Origin: Helichrysum umbraculigerum
Lineage: Eukaryota; Streptophyta; Magnoliopsida; Asterales; Asteraceae
Length of the DNA: 64,000 bases
Direction of reading: 5' to 3'
NCBI GenBank assembly: GCA_949592205.1
Contig: CATIUR010000003.1
Location: forward strand, 17,160,001-17,224,000
The translations under genes and the position numbers were made by a program. How positions within the stretch are numbered: the stretch's first letter is position 1; each line of letters begins with the position of its first letter. Below are positions 9,370 to 20,197 of the stretch, one piece after another. The notes under the pieces are model-generated. The model saw only the letters and a program-made list of their open reading frames with translations. It made no database searches and was not told the origin of the DNA.

Positions 9370-11817
9370 TGAAACACCCCAAAATTTAGAATTTTTTTTT
9401 TTTTTTCTCATTTCGTAAAGTCCCACGTTTAAAATATGACATTTTAGACTTGTTGTGTCATTCCCTAGATCAAATAAGGATTTAAATAAGAAAATGTTGA
9501 ATTTATAAGAGATTCCCCAGGAATGACTCGCATTCCCCAGGAATGAAGCCTGCTGTTACCATCATACTTCGGATTCCCCAGGAATGACTCTCATTCCCCG
9601 GGAATCAAGCCTGCACACTTAATTACCATTTATCGAACTTCAAACGTGCATATCTTGAAAATGACAAGTCCAATGACCATGAAAATTTGCAGGCACGTGT
9701 ATAATGACAATACAAAAGTTCCCCAATTTTCACTTTTCGCAAATTCGCATTTTATCATGATTTGGACTGTTGACCCCAAAATGACCACTTTTACTCATTT
9801 TCGTTGACATACTAAATTCTAAACCATGTACATTCAGGTTCTAGCATTTTTACCACTCATTCAATACTACATTTAGAACCTAAGGCCACTTTAACATTCG
9901 TCATACCATAATCACAACTCATTTTGATCTCTAGACCTATTAGTGACCCATTTGGGCACTTTAACGACCCGTTTGGGTCTTAACCCATATAACCACCATT
10001 CCAACACCTAATTCACTTTCCTTCGACTATTCTAAGTCAAACTAAGCTGATGTTTCTATCAAAACTCATTAAGACTATAAAATCTCAATTGTTCCATGGA
10101 AACTATTATAATTATAATATTTATATCATAATTCTTTAAATTCAAGATTTACACATTCAAAACTATCAACAAGCATAACATGCTCATTGACTATACTATC
10201 CGTTGACTTTCAACATGTTATATATGACTTTGACCAAAAGGTTTACATTTACAACACCAAGTGTCAAAACCTTGTTTTCTTCATAAAAGGGGTATAACAA
10301 CATATCATGAGCATGATTAAGAGAAATAGCTTATTACCAACAAAGCAACAAGCACCACCACTAGTAACCTTCGGGCTTTTTACCCGAATCCCTTTGGGTC
10401 CCACTTGGCTCACCTAAAAATACATAAACATAATCGAGTAAGCATAAAGCTTAGTAAGAAATGGGCTATCTATGATAATCAATATCATTTCACAACATAC
10501 GTATATTAAGGATCCATAATATCATATGCTAATTCCCGCAAGAATTAACATCTTCGGGCCTACACCCCGGTATATAATCATAACTCATCAAGTAAATGAC
10601 ATATCCATTACCGGTCCTTCCAAGTAAATGGAATAAGCATTACTTGAAGTAAGATAGCATCATCCATTAACTTACCTCGCGATAGCCCACATAAGCAATC
10701 ACTTATAACATTTGGCATACTTTTATCACCTATTCACATAATCACATAAGCACATATCAATTACACATTCAATATTCAATCATCATATGACATAGATGTT
10801 AATTCATATAACACCTATATCCAATTTATACTCAACCTCCAATTCATTACTTGTATCATATAATACAAGTAATAATTTCATCATATGATCTCATTATATG
10901 TTTCATACACTTTACTCATAATCATATGTAAATGGGTAATTATCATTATCATATCATCAATTTCCTCAATAATCACCAAGAACATCATCTCTTAGTGTAT
11001 AATCATATTCATCATATATCATTTACCCATTTATACATGATTTTCATTTCCTTTACACAAGGAATATAATTCAACATGCTAATTAGATGAATTCATTTAT
11101 CAAATCATTATTCTTTCATCAATTACCAATTACTATCATCATTTACATAATCAAAATCATTCAATTACTCATAAACACAAGGTTATGAGTTCTTTTATAA
11201 AAATTAACATCATTTAAACCTAATTCATAACTTAATCATATGTATGAAACATGTATAATTCATTAAATCATTAATTCATCAAAACCCCTAGATTAGGGTT
11301 TAACTCAATTCATTCAATTCATCAATTAACCATAAAATATAGTTTTTCATTAGGTATGAAACCTTAATTCATCATGTTATTTATCAATTTATTATAAAAC
11401 CAAGATTAGGGTTTATGCTATTCATCCTATTTCACTTATAACATGAAATTAAACACAATTAAGTGTTAATCATACCTTAGAGAAGTTAGTTTGTAAGATT
11501 ACAAGCTTCAATTATTAAATCCCAACCTCACTTGCTTGATTTCTTTCAAGAGCCAACTCATATAGGAACATATACGTGGTTTTCTATTTGCAGTGTCTGT
11601 AATGAGCTAGAATAATACAGAAGCAGTGTTTTTATACTGCAAATTTCAATTAAACCCCTCAACTTTTCACACTTGACACATTTAGTCCCTCAAACACATA
11701 TTTCATAATATTACAAGTCCTATGGACATAAAATAGTTTACATAGTTAGTCCCACTAACTTATACAATTAAAATTGTATATTTAAAGTTTTAAACTTACG
11801 AAATTTGGGGCGTTACA
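9370..11817 (-). repeat. LARD-1 3' LTR
   Basis: It lies after the PPT in the minus-strand reading. Its termini form the inverted pair TGTAAC/GTTTCA. It carries a TATAAAAA box (11629-11636, minus), a box array (9512-9605) and an intron-donor-like AAG|GTATGA near 11480. Only five bases separate it from the other LTR. Confidence 0.92.
9512..9605. repeat. Four near-palindromic ATTCCCCAGGAAT boxes (3' LTR copy)
   Basis: Boxes start at 9512, 9532, 9573 and 9593, so spacing is 20, 41 and 20 bp. The fourth is ATTCCCCGGGAAT. The same array occurs in the other LTR at 16012-16105. Confidence 0.85.
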
Positions 11818-11831
11818 ACTCTCCCCCACTT
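11818..11831 (-). other. LARD-1 polypurine tract
   Basis: Minus-strand AAGTGGGGGAGAGT directly precedes the TGTAACGCCCC start of the 3' LTR. It would prime plus-strand synthesis. The identical 14 bases precede the LTR at 63643. Confidence 0.85.
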
Positions 11832-12612
11832 ATTCAGGATTGTGTCCTCACAATCCATTCCTAATGTATAGCCGAATAATAACCATTGATCTCTTTGTAT
11901 CTCATATTCTTAATCTTTTCATCAAGAATCATAACATATTACTCAATATAATCTAGTCGATCCTTGATTTCAATTTCATCCATTTATATATAAACGATTT
12001 CATCAACCATACATTTCCTCAAATAGGACACATGAAAGTATTATGAATTCCAGCTAACTCATTAGGCAACTCAAAGTGATAAGTTACCTTTCCAACCTTT
12101 TCAAGAATTTAAAAATCCAATAAACTGAGGACTCAACATTCTTCGTTTTCTAATTCAGGTAATATCTTTCCACGGAGATATTTATAGCATTACAAAATCT
12201 CCGATTATCAACATAGAACTTTTATCAATTCTGGGCTATTTTTAATCGTTCTCTGAACAATGTCAGTATTACTCAGATCTTTTCTAACCAAATTCACCCC
12301 AATATATTGGAGTTCAATCTTTCTTGCATAAAACATCTAATAATGTGGCATTCCAATATCCATATGATAGCTATTTCTATAAGAACTCAGCTAACGCTTA
12401 TTAAGTATTCTGGCTATCAACAAAATCACCGGTACATGCCCTCATCATGTCTTCTAAATTTAAATTACTCTTTCACTCTGTCCGCAATTTGAGTATGATA
12501 TGCAGTACTTAAATAAATACGAGTACTCATATCTTCTTGAAATTTAATCCATAGTCTAGAAATGATTCTACTATCTTTGTCAGAAACAATATAATAGGCA
12601 TACCATGTCATG
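11832..12612 (-). other. LARD-1 interior, no recognisable gene
   Basis: AT-rich sequence with stops in all frames between the PPT and the integrase relic. By position it corresponds to the integrase C-terminus and 3' untranslated region of a gypsy element, but nothing is legible. Confidence 0.5.
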
Positions 12613-12822
12613 CTACAACCTCTTAGATACATAAATCATCAAATGCCTTAAAATTATAAGTTCCTTAACAGGTAAGAATAGAGCACTTTTTGTCAACCGA
12701 TCCACTATCACCCAATTATTGTCATGATGACGTGGAATTTTAGGGATAAGGTCCATGGTATGTGCTCCTATTTCCATACAGATACAGTTGCATTTTGCTA
12801 GATGAATCTGTAGATAAGTCAA
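12613..12822 (-). pseudogene. Integrase-core relic in LARD-1
   Basis: The minus strand carries NNWVIVDRLTKSALFLPV, matching the segment after the first catalytic Asp of Ty3/gypsy integrases (usually 'VDRLTKSAHF.P'). The frame is open for 69 codons and breaks on both sides. The remaining core and the zinc-binding domain are not legible, so no integrase activity is possible. Confidence 0.7.
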
Positions 12823-13159
12823 ACTCTGTTATACATTTATTTCACAATTTCACTCTCCATCCCAAGCCATCAACATCAGCTTTCAGATCATGACATAATT
12901 GTTGCACCAGGATGAATAAAATATCTAAATTCTTTCATAGGATATCTTTCCACTTCGGGAATCCTTAACAATATCATGAACGTGATCCTTGATACGTTAC
13001 ACCTTAACATTTTCATAATTAATATAATACCTTAACTATTCATTACATAACCCAAAATTTAGATCTCACAAAGTCAAAATTCATATTTGGAGAAGTTGGC
13101 GTAAAGTTTCTCAATTCTCCAAGTCTGTCATCTCTGTCTTAACAGCATATCATACTCAC

Positions 13160-13390
13160 CAGTAGATTTAAAATGGATAAAAATATCGTCATTACCTACA
13201 ATTACAAACTCATCGAGCATAAGTCCTCATACTCATTTCATGAGATCTACAAAAACGGCAGGATCATAGATCAAATCATAAGGCATAACCACTAATTCAT
13301 AAATTAATCTTCGATAAAAGCTAGCACCTTGTAGCCGATCAAACAATTTATCAATCTTAGGTAAAAAGGTACCCATTCTCAATGGTAACC
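13160..13390 (-). pseudogene. Reverse-transcriptase relic in LARD-1
   Basis: Translating the minus strand gives scattered RT words: KLFDRLQGASFYR, then LVVMPYDL, then LDEFVIVGNDDIFIHFKS. They correspond to 'LFDQLQG', 'VMPFGL' and the catalytic 'FIDDIL.YS' segment of gypsy RT. The two catalytic Asp codons survive at 13185-13190, but the residues before them are changed (GNDD) and stops and deletions interrupt the domain. Clearly dead. Confidence 0.75.
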
Positions 13391-15854
13391 TTGTTCACTT
13401 TTTCTCAAACTTGATTTCCATTTCTGTAATATCATATCATGTCATCATTCCATAATATCCATGGAAGTTTAATTGTAAACACCATCAATAGATCTCCCAT
13501 TCCTTTTAAACCAGTGAAGTTATATCAATCATCCATAAGATATTCAATACCTTACTTTAACTTGAATATAAATTTCAAGATCCACAGACAACGTCACATC
13601 CGATCTCATGATAATCCATCAATATAATAGTTTCAGATCATTACACCATATAATCATTTCTCGGATAAACAATAAATCCAAATTTATAAGTCTCAATTAA
13701 AATAATCATTCGAAAATCTCCATCAACTGAATTTAAACACAAGACTGAACAGTCTTTAATCCTTTATAATCATTCCATCAATGTCTCAAGCTAAATAGCT
13801 TTCAATCAATCCATTAAGTCAGGAAAATTCCAAACATATGAGGTAAATCCTGTCACAAGTCTTTTATAACACAAGACATCTGCGATAATGTTATCTTTTC
13901 CCCTGATGATATCAAATCCATCAATCAAACTATTCATAAAATTTAATCATCAATACTGATTCAGTTTAAAAACTCCTTTGAAGAATATACCGAAAACTTC
14001 AATGATCTGTACAATTAACACATTGCAGTAGCATCCAAGCAATGCTTCCATAAACAATAGTTACAATTTCCATGTCATAAGTAAGATAATCCTCTCATAT
14101 ATTTGAAGCTATCATGAAGCAAATTCAAAATCCATTATTAATGCATCAGTATAATCTAATCCTATAAAATGTATCACAATACATTAAACTCATCAAATCC
14201 ATCAAATAGTACTAAAACAACACCTGATTCAAAACTGTTTCAATGTCAAAAGACTAATTTCTGCTATTTACTACACAATTAATCCAAGAACTCTTTGAAT
14301 TTCAAGAAATCATCATTTCAACTTTGGATAATCCATATTAATCCAAATGACATAACTAAAACTCGCAATAACCACACCTGTGCTACAAGCAACATTAGGT
14401 ATATCCTCTAATTGCAACACATACTCATTCCTTTCAACATCCTCCCCTAGTGAGGATGACATACCAGACTGACCATGTTTCTCTACATTTTTCTCTATAG
14501 GAAGGCATCCTACCTAAGGGAACTATTAAGGGTAATAATAACACATTTACTAAAATTTTCAAATTAAATTTCCATACACAACAACTATTTCAAGGTAACG
14601 ACTATATGTCATCACCTAAGTGGACTAAAGTCCCATGTAAACATCACACTATAACTCAATCTATTTAATTTAGTGTGACACTACTACAAATACCTTCCAT
14701 ATAATCATGCACGATTATGCATTCATTTTATTCATACTATACTCAATAAGAGTCAATACACACCTTACACATTTTCACAACACAGTCACATTAAGTCTCT
14801 CTGATATTTGGCAGCCTCAACAATTTCATGTGGTAGCATAATATAGCTGCGTTGATCAGGCGTAGCAATATTATGTTATTCACACTTCCATTTTCAGGCC
14901 ACTTCATATCACTGATTCTCACTATGACTGTCATTCACTTAAACATATAACACATAATGCAACAATTCAGCAGCAATAATAATTAAATTATAAGTTGCTG
15001 GTCACAAAATTATTTTCATAGTGGCAAACAATTCCACTTAGTCAGTCAACATCACGTAGGAGGTATTAATTACTACCTCTAATACTTATACTCTTACATA
15101 ATCATTCAAATTATATTTATGAGGCATTCATTACTGCCTCTGCCATTTTATCATTCCACATAACGTTCTTTATAGAACAACTGACATAAGTCAGTATTTC
15201 TGATCATTCAGAATTCTCATACACATATAACATATATCATCATATCAGTCGTGGCTAACATAAGTTAACAATTATTTCGTCCAACTCATAACATATTGCC
15301 AATATACATATTAGCGATTTTCTACACATCTGAACGAATATAACTGAATATGTAGACATACTCTTTTACACATATCTATACAATTATCAAATCAATTATC
15401 TGTTCACATTCCTTTATTTTCTATAGGTATGCCCACATTATATACTTTCATGTTTTTTTTTAACGCTTCAAGGCATACGTATGTTCATTTAGAACTACTC
15501 ATAAAATCAACTTGTTTCGTATACATTTTTAAATACTAACAATCTTGAACACCCGAATTAAACAGTATGTATGCAGGTTTAATATTAACAATTAAGGTAC
15601 CTGTCCACACATCGGGGTTCTTACCTCCTTCCAACAATTTCTAACGTATTAAAGTTCAATAAGAACTATTCAAATCTTTAACATATTATCAAACGTTTCT
15701 CTATAGGGGGAATCATATCAGTTCATTCTATCACGCTTCACTATTGTACATAATCATAATAATTAGTCATCATAAATAATCATGCTCAACATAAATAATA
15801 ATGGCTTAAGATCAAGTACCCACTAATGGTGGATACCCGAATCCCTTAAACCAA
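13391..15854 (-). other. LARD-1 interior upstream of RT relic, no gene
   Basis: About 2.5 kb where gag and protease would lie. I find no zinc knuckle, protease or gag motif in any minus frame, and no plus-strand gene. Small plus-strand frames (for example 13439-13627) look like chance frames in AT-rich DNA. Confidence 0.5.
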
Positions 15855-15866
15855 GCTCTGATACCA
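15855..15866 (-). other. LARD-1 primer binding site
   Basis: Minus-strand TGGTATCAGAGC, complementary to the 3' end of plant initiator-Met tRNA, lies 3 nt after the end of the 5' LTR. It fixes the element's orientation. Confidence 0.95.
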
Positions 15867-16011
15867 ACTTGAAACACCCCGAAATTTAGAATTTTTTTTT
15901 TTTTTTCTCATTTCGTAAAGTCCCACGTTTAAAATATGACATTTTAGACTTGTTGTGTCATTCCCTAGATCAAATAAGGATTTAAATAAGAAAATGTTGA
16001 ATTTATAAGAG

Positions 16012-16105
16012 ATTCCCCAGGAATGACTCGCATTCCCCAGGAATGAAGCCTGCTGTTACCATCATACTTCGGATTCCCCAGGAATGACTCTCATTCCCCG
16101 GGAAT
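16012..16105. promoter_or_regulatory. Four ATTCCCCAGGAAT boxes, 20-41-20 bp apart (5' LTR copy)
   Basis: Boxes start at 16012, 16032, 16073 and 16093. They lie about 2.1 kb downstream of the TATA box in the element's reading direction, so they are in the transcribed leader rather than the core promoter. No protein is known to me for this motif. The spacing is near-integral in units of about 20.5 bp. Confidence 0.5.
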
Positions 16106-18128
16106 CAAGCCTGCACACTTAATTACCATTTATCGAACTTCAAACGTGCATATCTTGAAAATGACAAGTCCAATGACCATGAAAATTTGCAGGCACGTGT
16201 ATAATGACAATACAAAAGTTCCCCAATTTTCACTTTTCGCAAATTCACATTTTATCATGATTTGGACCGTTGACCCCAAAATGACCACTTTTACTCATTT
16301 TCGTTGACATACTAAATTCTAAACCATGTACATTCAGGTTCTAGCATTTTTACCACTCATTCAATACTACATTTAGAACCTAAGGCCACTTTAACATTCG
16401 TCATACCATAATCACAACTCATTTTGATCTCTAGACCTATTAGTGACCCATTTGGGCACTTTAACGACCCGTTTGGGTCTTAACCCATATAACCACCATT
16501 CCAACACCTAATTCACTTTCCTTCGACTATTCTAAGTCAAACTAAGCTGATGTTTCTATCAAAACTCATTAAGACTATAAAATCTCAATTGTTCCATGGA
16601 AACTATTATAATTATAATATTTATATCATAATTCTTTAAATTCAAGATTTACACATTCAAAACTATCAACAAGCATAACATGCTCATTGACTATACTATC
16701 CGTTGACTTTCAACATGTTATATATGACTTTGACCAAAAGGTTTACATTTACAACACCAAGTGTCAAAACCTTGTTTTCTTCATAAAAGGGGTATAACAA
16801 CATATCATGAGCATGATTAAGAGAAATAGCTTATTACCAACAAAGCAACAAGCACCACCACTAGTAACCTTCGGGCTTTTTACCCGAATCCCTTTGGGTC
16901 CCACTTGGCTCACCTAAAAATACATAAACATAATCGAGTAAGCATAAAGCTTAGTAAGAAATGGGCTATCTATGATAATCAATATCATTTCACAACATAC
17001 GTATATTAAGGATCCATAATATCATATGCTAATTCCCGCAAGAATTAACATCTTCGGGCCTACACCCCGGTATATAATCATAACTCATCAAGTAAATGAC
17101 ATATCCATTACCGGTCCTTCCAAGTAAATGGAATAAGCATTACTTGAAGTAAGATAGCATCATCCATTAACTTACCTCGCGATAGCCCACATAAGCAATC
17201 ACTTATAACATTTGGCATACTTTTATCACCTATTCACATAATCACATAAGCACATATCAATTACACATTCAATATTCAATCATCATATGACATAGATGTT
17301 AATTCATATAACACCTATATCCAATTTATACTCAACCTCCAATTCATTACTTGTATCATATAATACAAGTAATAATTTCATCATATGATCTCATTATATG
17401 TTTCATACACTTTACTCATAATCATATGTAAATGGGTAATTATCATTATCATATCATCAATTTCCTCAATAATCACCAAGAACATCATCTCTTAGTGTAT
17501 AATCATATTCATCATATATCATTTACCCATTTATACATGATTTTCATTTCCTTTACACAAGGAATATAATTCAACATGCTAATTAGATGAATTCATTTAT
17601 CAAATCATTATTCTTTCATCAATTACCAATTACTATCATCATTTACATAATCAAAATCATTCAATTACTCATAAACACAAGGTTATGAGTTCTTTTATAA
17701 AAATTAACATCATTTAAACCTAATTCATAACTTAATCATATGTATGAAACATGTATAATTCATTAAATCATTAATTCATCAAAACCCCTAGATTAGGGTT
17801 TAACTCAATTCATTCAATTCATCAATTAACCATAAAATATAGTTTTTCATTAGGTATGAAACCTTAATTCATCATGTTATTTATCAATTTATTATAAAAC
17901 CAAGATTAGGGTTTATGCTATTCATCCTATTTCACTTATAACATGAAATTAAACACAATTAAGTGTTAATCATACCTTAGAGAAGTTAGTTTGTAAGATT
18001 ACAAGCTTCAATTCTTAAATCCCAACCTCACTTGCTTGATTTCTTTCAAGAGCTAACTCATATAGGAACATATACGTGGTTTTCTATTTGCAGTGTCTGT
18101 AATGAGCTAGAATAATACAGAAGCAGTG

Positions 18129-18136
18129 TTTTTATA
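18129..18136 (-). promoter_or_regulatory. TATA box of the LARD-1 5' LTR
   Basis: Minus-strand TATAAAAA lies about 180 bp inside the LTR, leaving a short U3. It is the clearest core-promoter match in the LTR and is identical in both copies (other copy 11629-11636). Confidence 0.6.
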
Positions 18137-18317
18137 CTGCAAATTTCAATTAAACCCCTCAACTTTTCACACTTGACACATTTAGTCCCTCAAACACATA
18201 TTTCATAATATTACAAGTCCTATGGACATAAAATAGTTTACATAGTTAGTCCCACTAACTTATACAATTAAAATTGTATATTTAAAGTTTTAAACTTACG
18301 AAATTTGGGGCGTTACA

Positions 18318-20197
18318 TGTATGCATATGAAACTTTATATTAATGGATGTGTGCATTTTAAAATTGAAAATAACAAAGATAAATATAACAATTAGAATTA
18401 GAACTCCTCACACAAAGAATGTTATGAAAGGATTATTCGGTCATTAGCTAGCTATGTTTGTAAACTTATTTTTCCAATCTTTTTACTCCAAATATAAATA
18501 TAAATACACACTTCAAATACTTATTTTTCACATATCTACAACTACAATTCGTACAATTATATAAACACTACTCTTTTTCACACTGCTCACTGGTCATTTT
18601 CTTTTATAACAAGACTGCATAAAAAACACCGCACACAAACACCTTGAGCCAGCTTCGTAAAATTTTATCATTTAACTCATAACCGATCCGTTGTATTGCA
18701 CTTGTGACAATGTACATGGGTTCATTTCACAATTCATATAAAGCCCCAAAACATAATATTATAAAGAAAAAAATACACAACACTCAAATACAAGTCTGTG
18801 ACACATATATTCGTTTTTGCAGACTTTATCAAGAGATACATTACAATCCAGGACGAACTCCAGATGGATTATTACACTCTACCCTAGAGATGTTGAATAC
18901 AGTTCAATTTGGGTACGTGTGTTCGATATGGAGGCTCATCGAGCCCTCCATGTTTTGATGGATTCACGTGACGATTATTAGTGGCGGTACTAGTGTGGGG
19001 GTAGTGTGGGCCTCTGCCGACACAAAGATTTTCCGAAGTAGGTTTATATATAGTTGCAATATTCTTGTATTGCCCACATAGTTCAGCGGTCAGGGCTTTG
19101 GCTTTTAATGGGAATATCGTTGGTTCGAGTCCAGTCTCATTGATTCTTTTTATTTTTTGCGTACTTGTTTTTACTCTTTTCCTCCTATTTCCCCAATTCT
19201 TTTCCATTTTTAATATATTTCTTTCTCTATTCTTTGACTAAAAATTCTTTCCTTTAATCAAAGTTTATAAGAAAATCTATTAGCATTACAAGATGTGTAC
19301 AATTTCAAAATTTATGAACCTTTGATATGTTCTTTTCTTTTTTCTCTTTGTTTTTGGAAATTAAATTAAGTTGATTTTTTTTTTCTTTCCTGTTTGGTTG
19401 GATTCACGCTAATATAAGTTTAAGTTAGTTTAGTTTAACATATTACGTCAAGAAGAAGAAAAAATTATATTCAAAACTTAAGTTGTCAAACAAGCTAAAA
19501 CTTGCTCCCGCAAATAAAAAGTTCTGTTACCGCCCTCGACGATTATGCAATTGACTATGTTCTAGTATGTAGGTGCAGTTGTTGTCAGGATTGTTATCTG
19601 ATGTGTCCACTTTATGCATTCCCGAATGAATGAGATTGAAATATATATGACCTATTTTAACTCCATACCATCATCATTGTTACCTACTTGTCGTGTATAT
19701 CCCTTCCAAAACCACCTATGACCGATGATAAGTCGAAGCATTTTTATCAGGAAATAAAAAAACTACGGTGTAGTGAGAATGAAATGTCAAACATGAAAGC
19801 AAAGACTATAGACTCCAAAAAAACATATTCGTTTGATTGTTATTGGCATCCTCTTTTCTTGGGTTCGAGCTGATTAATATCCAATGTACCATGTTTTTGA
19901 TTATCAATAGAGTCAGGCAAAATGAACGGGTTGAATAGTAAGTCAAAACTTTACTATTATTACAAAGTTTAAAATAACGCACAAACTAATCTTATGACCT
20001 AATATATGGAATACCTATTTTGTTTAGTTTTAGTGTATAACTAAAGTAACACGAATTTAACTGATTCTGGTTTATACAATCTCTTATTTGACAAAGTTTG
20101 AACATAGCTTTCGTGTTTTAACATGAATGTCGTATCTTCTGAATTGTTTATTTTTAAAGTCAAAAGTTAAAATTTGTATGACTTTTTGTGAGGATGT
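18318..20197. other. Anonymous AT-rich DNA, no gene
   Basis: Apart from the tRNA-like sequence at 19073-19146 and a preceding stretch (18985-19060) starting AGTGGCGGTACTAG, which resembles an hAT-type transposon terminus, I see no feature. Small frames at 18704-18958, 18884-19207 and 19688-19873 show no family signature. Confidence 0.5.
19073..19146 (+). ncRNA. tRNA-like sequence with Pol III A and B boxes (decayed tRNA or SINE head)
   Basis: TAGTTCAGCGG at 19079-19089 matches the A box and GGTTCGAGTCC at 19122-19132 matches the B box exactly. The T arm can pair (GTTGG/CCAGT with wobbles) and a CTTTTAA loop would give a UUU anticodon. The acceptor arms do not pair and the anticodon stem is poor. 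So it is a tRNA-derived relic rather than a working tRNA gene. Confidence 0.45.

Larger units (their letters stand above)
9370..18317 (-). mobile_element. LARD-1: complete non-autonomous Ty3/gypsy-derived LTR retrotransposon, 8.9 kb
   Basis: Two 2448-bp direct LTRs (9370-11817 and 15870-18317) flank a 4.05-kb interior. TGTAT is duplicated outside both ends (9365-9369 and 18318-18322). Read on the minus strand the order is 5' LTR starting TGTAACGCCCC and ending GTGTTTCA, tRNA-iMet-type PBS, interior, PPT, 3' LTR. The interior has no gag or pol frame, only heavily mutated RT and integrase scraps. The LTRs differ at five positions (9381, 9747, 9768, 11514, 11554 versus the same +6500). Large LTRs with a non-coding interior fit the large retrotransposon derivative (LARD) type, mobilised by proteins made elsewhere. 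Confidence 0.92.
15870..18317 (-). repeat. LARD-1 5' LTR
   Basis: This is the promoter-proximal copy. It ends against the PBS at 15855-15866. TSD TGTAT follows at 18318-18322. Confidence 0.92.

Noticed and set aside
12307..13627. Plus-strand small frames inside LARD-1 as captured host genes
   Set aside because: They are antisense to decayed RT and integrase, with no family signature.
18704..19207. Small overlapping frames as genes
   Set aside because: No family motif, opposite-strand overlap, and the region is explained by a tRNA-like relic in repeat DNA.
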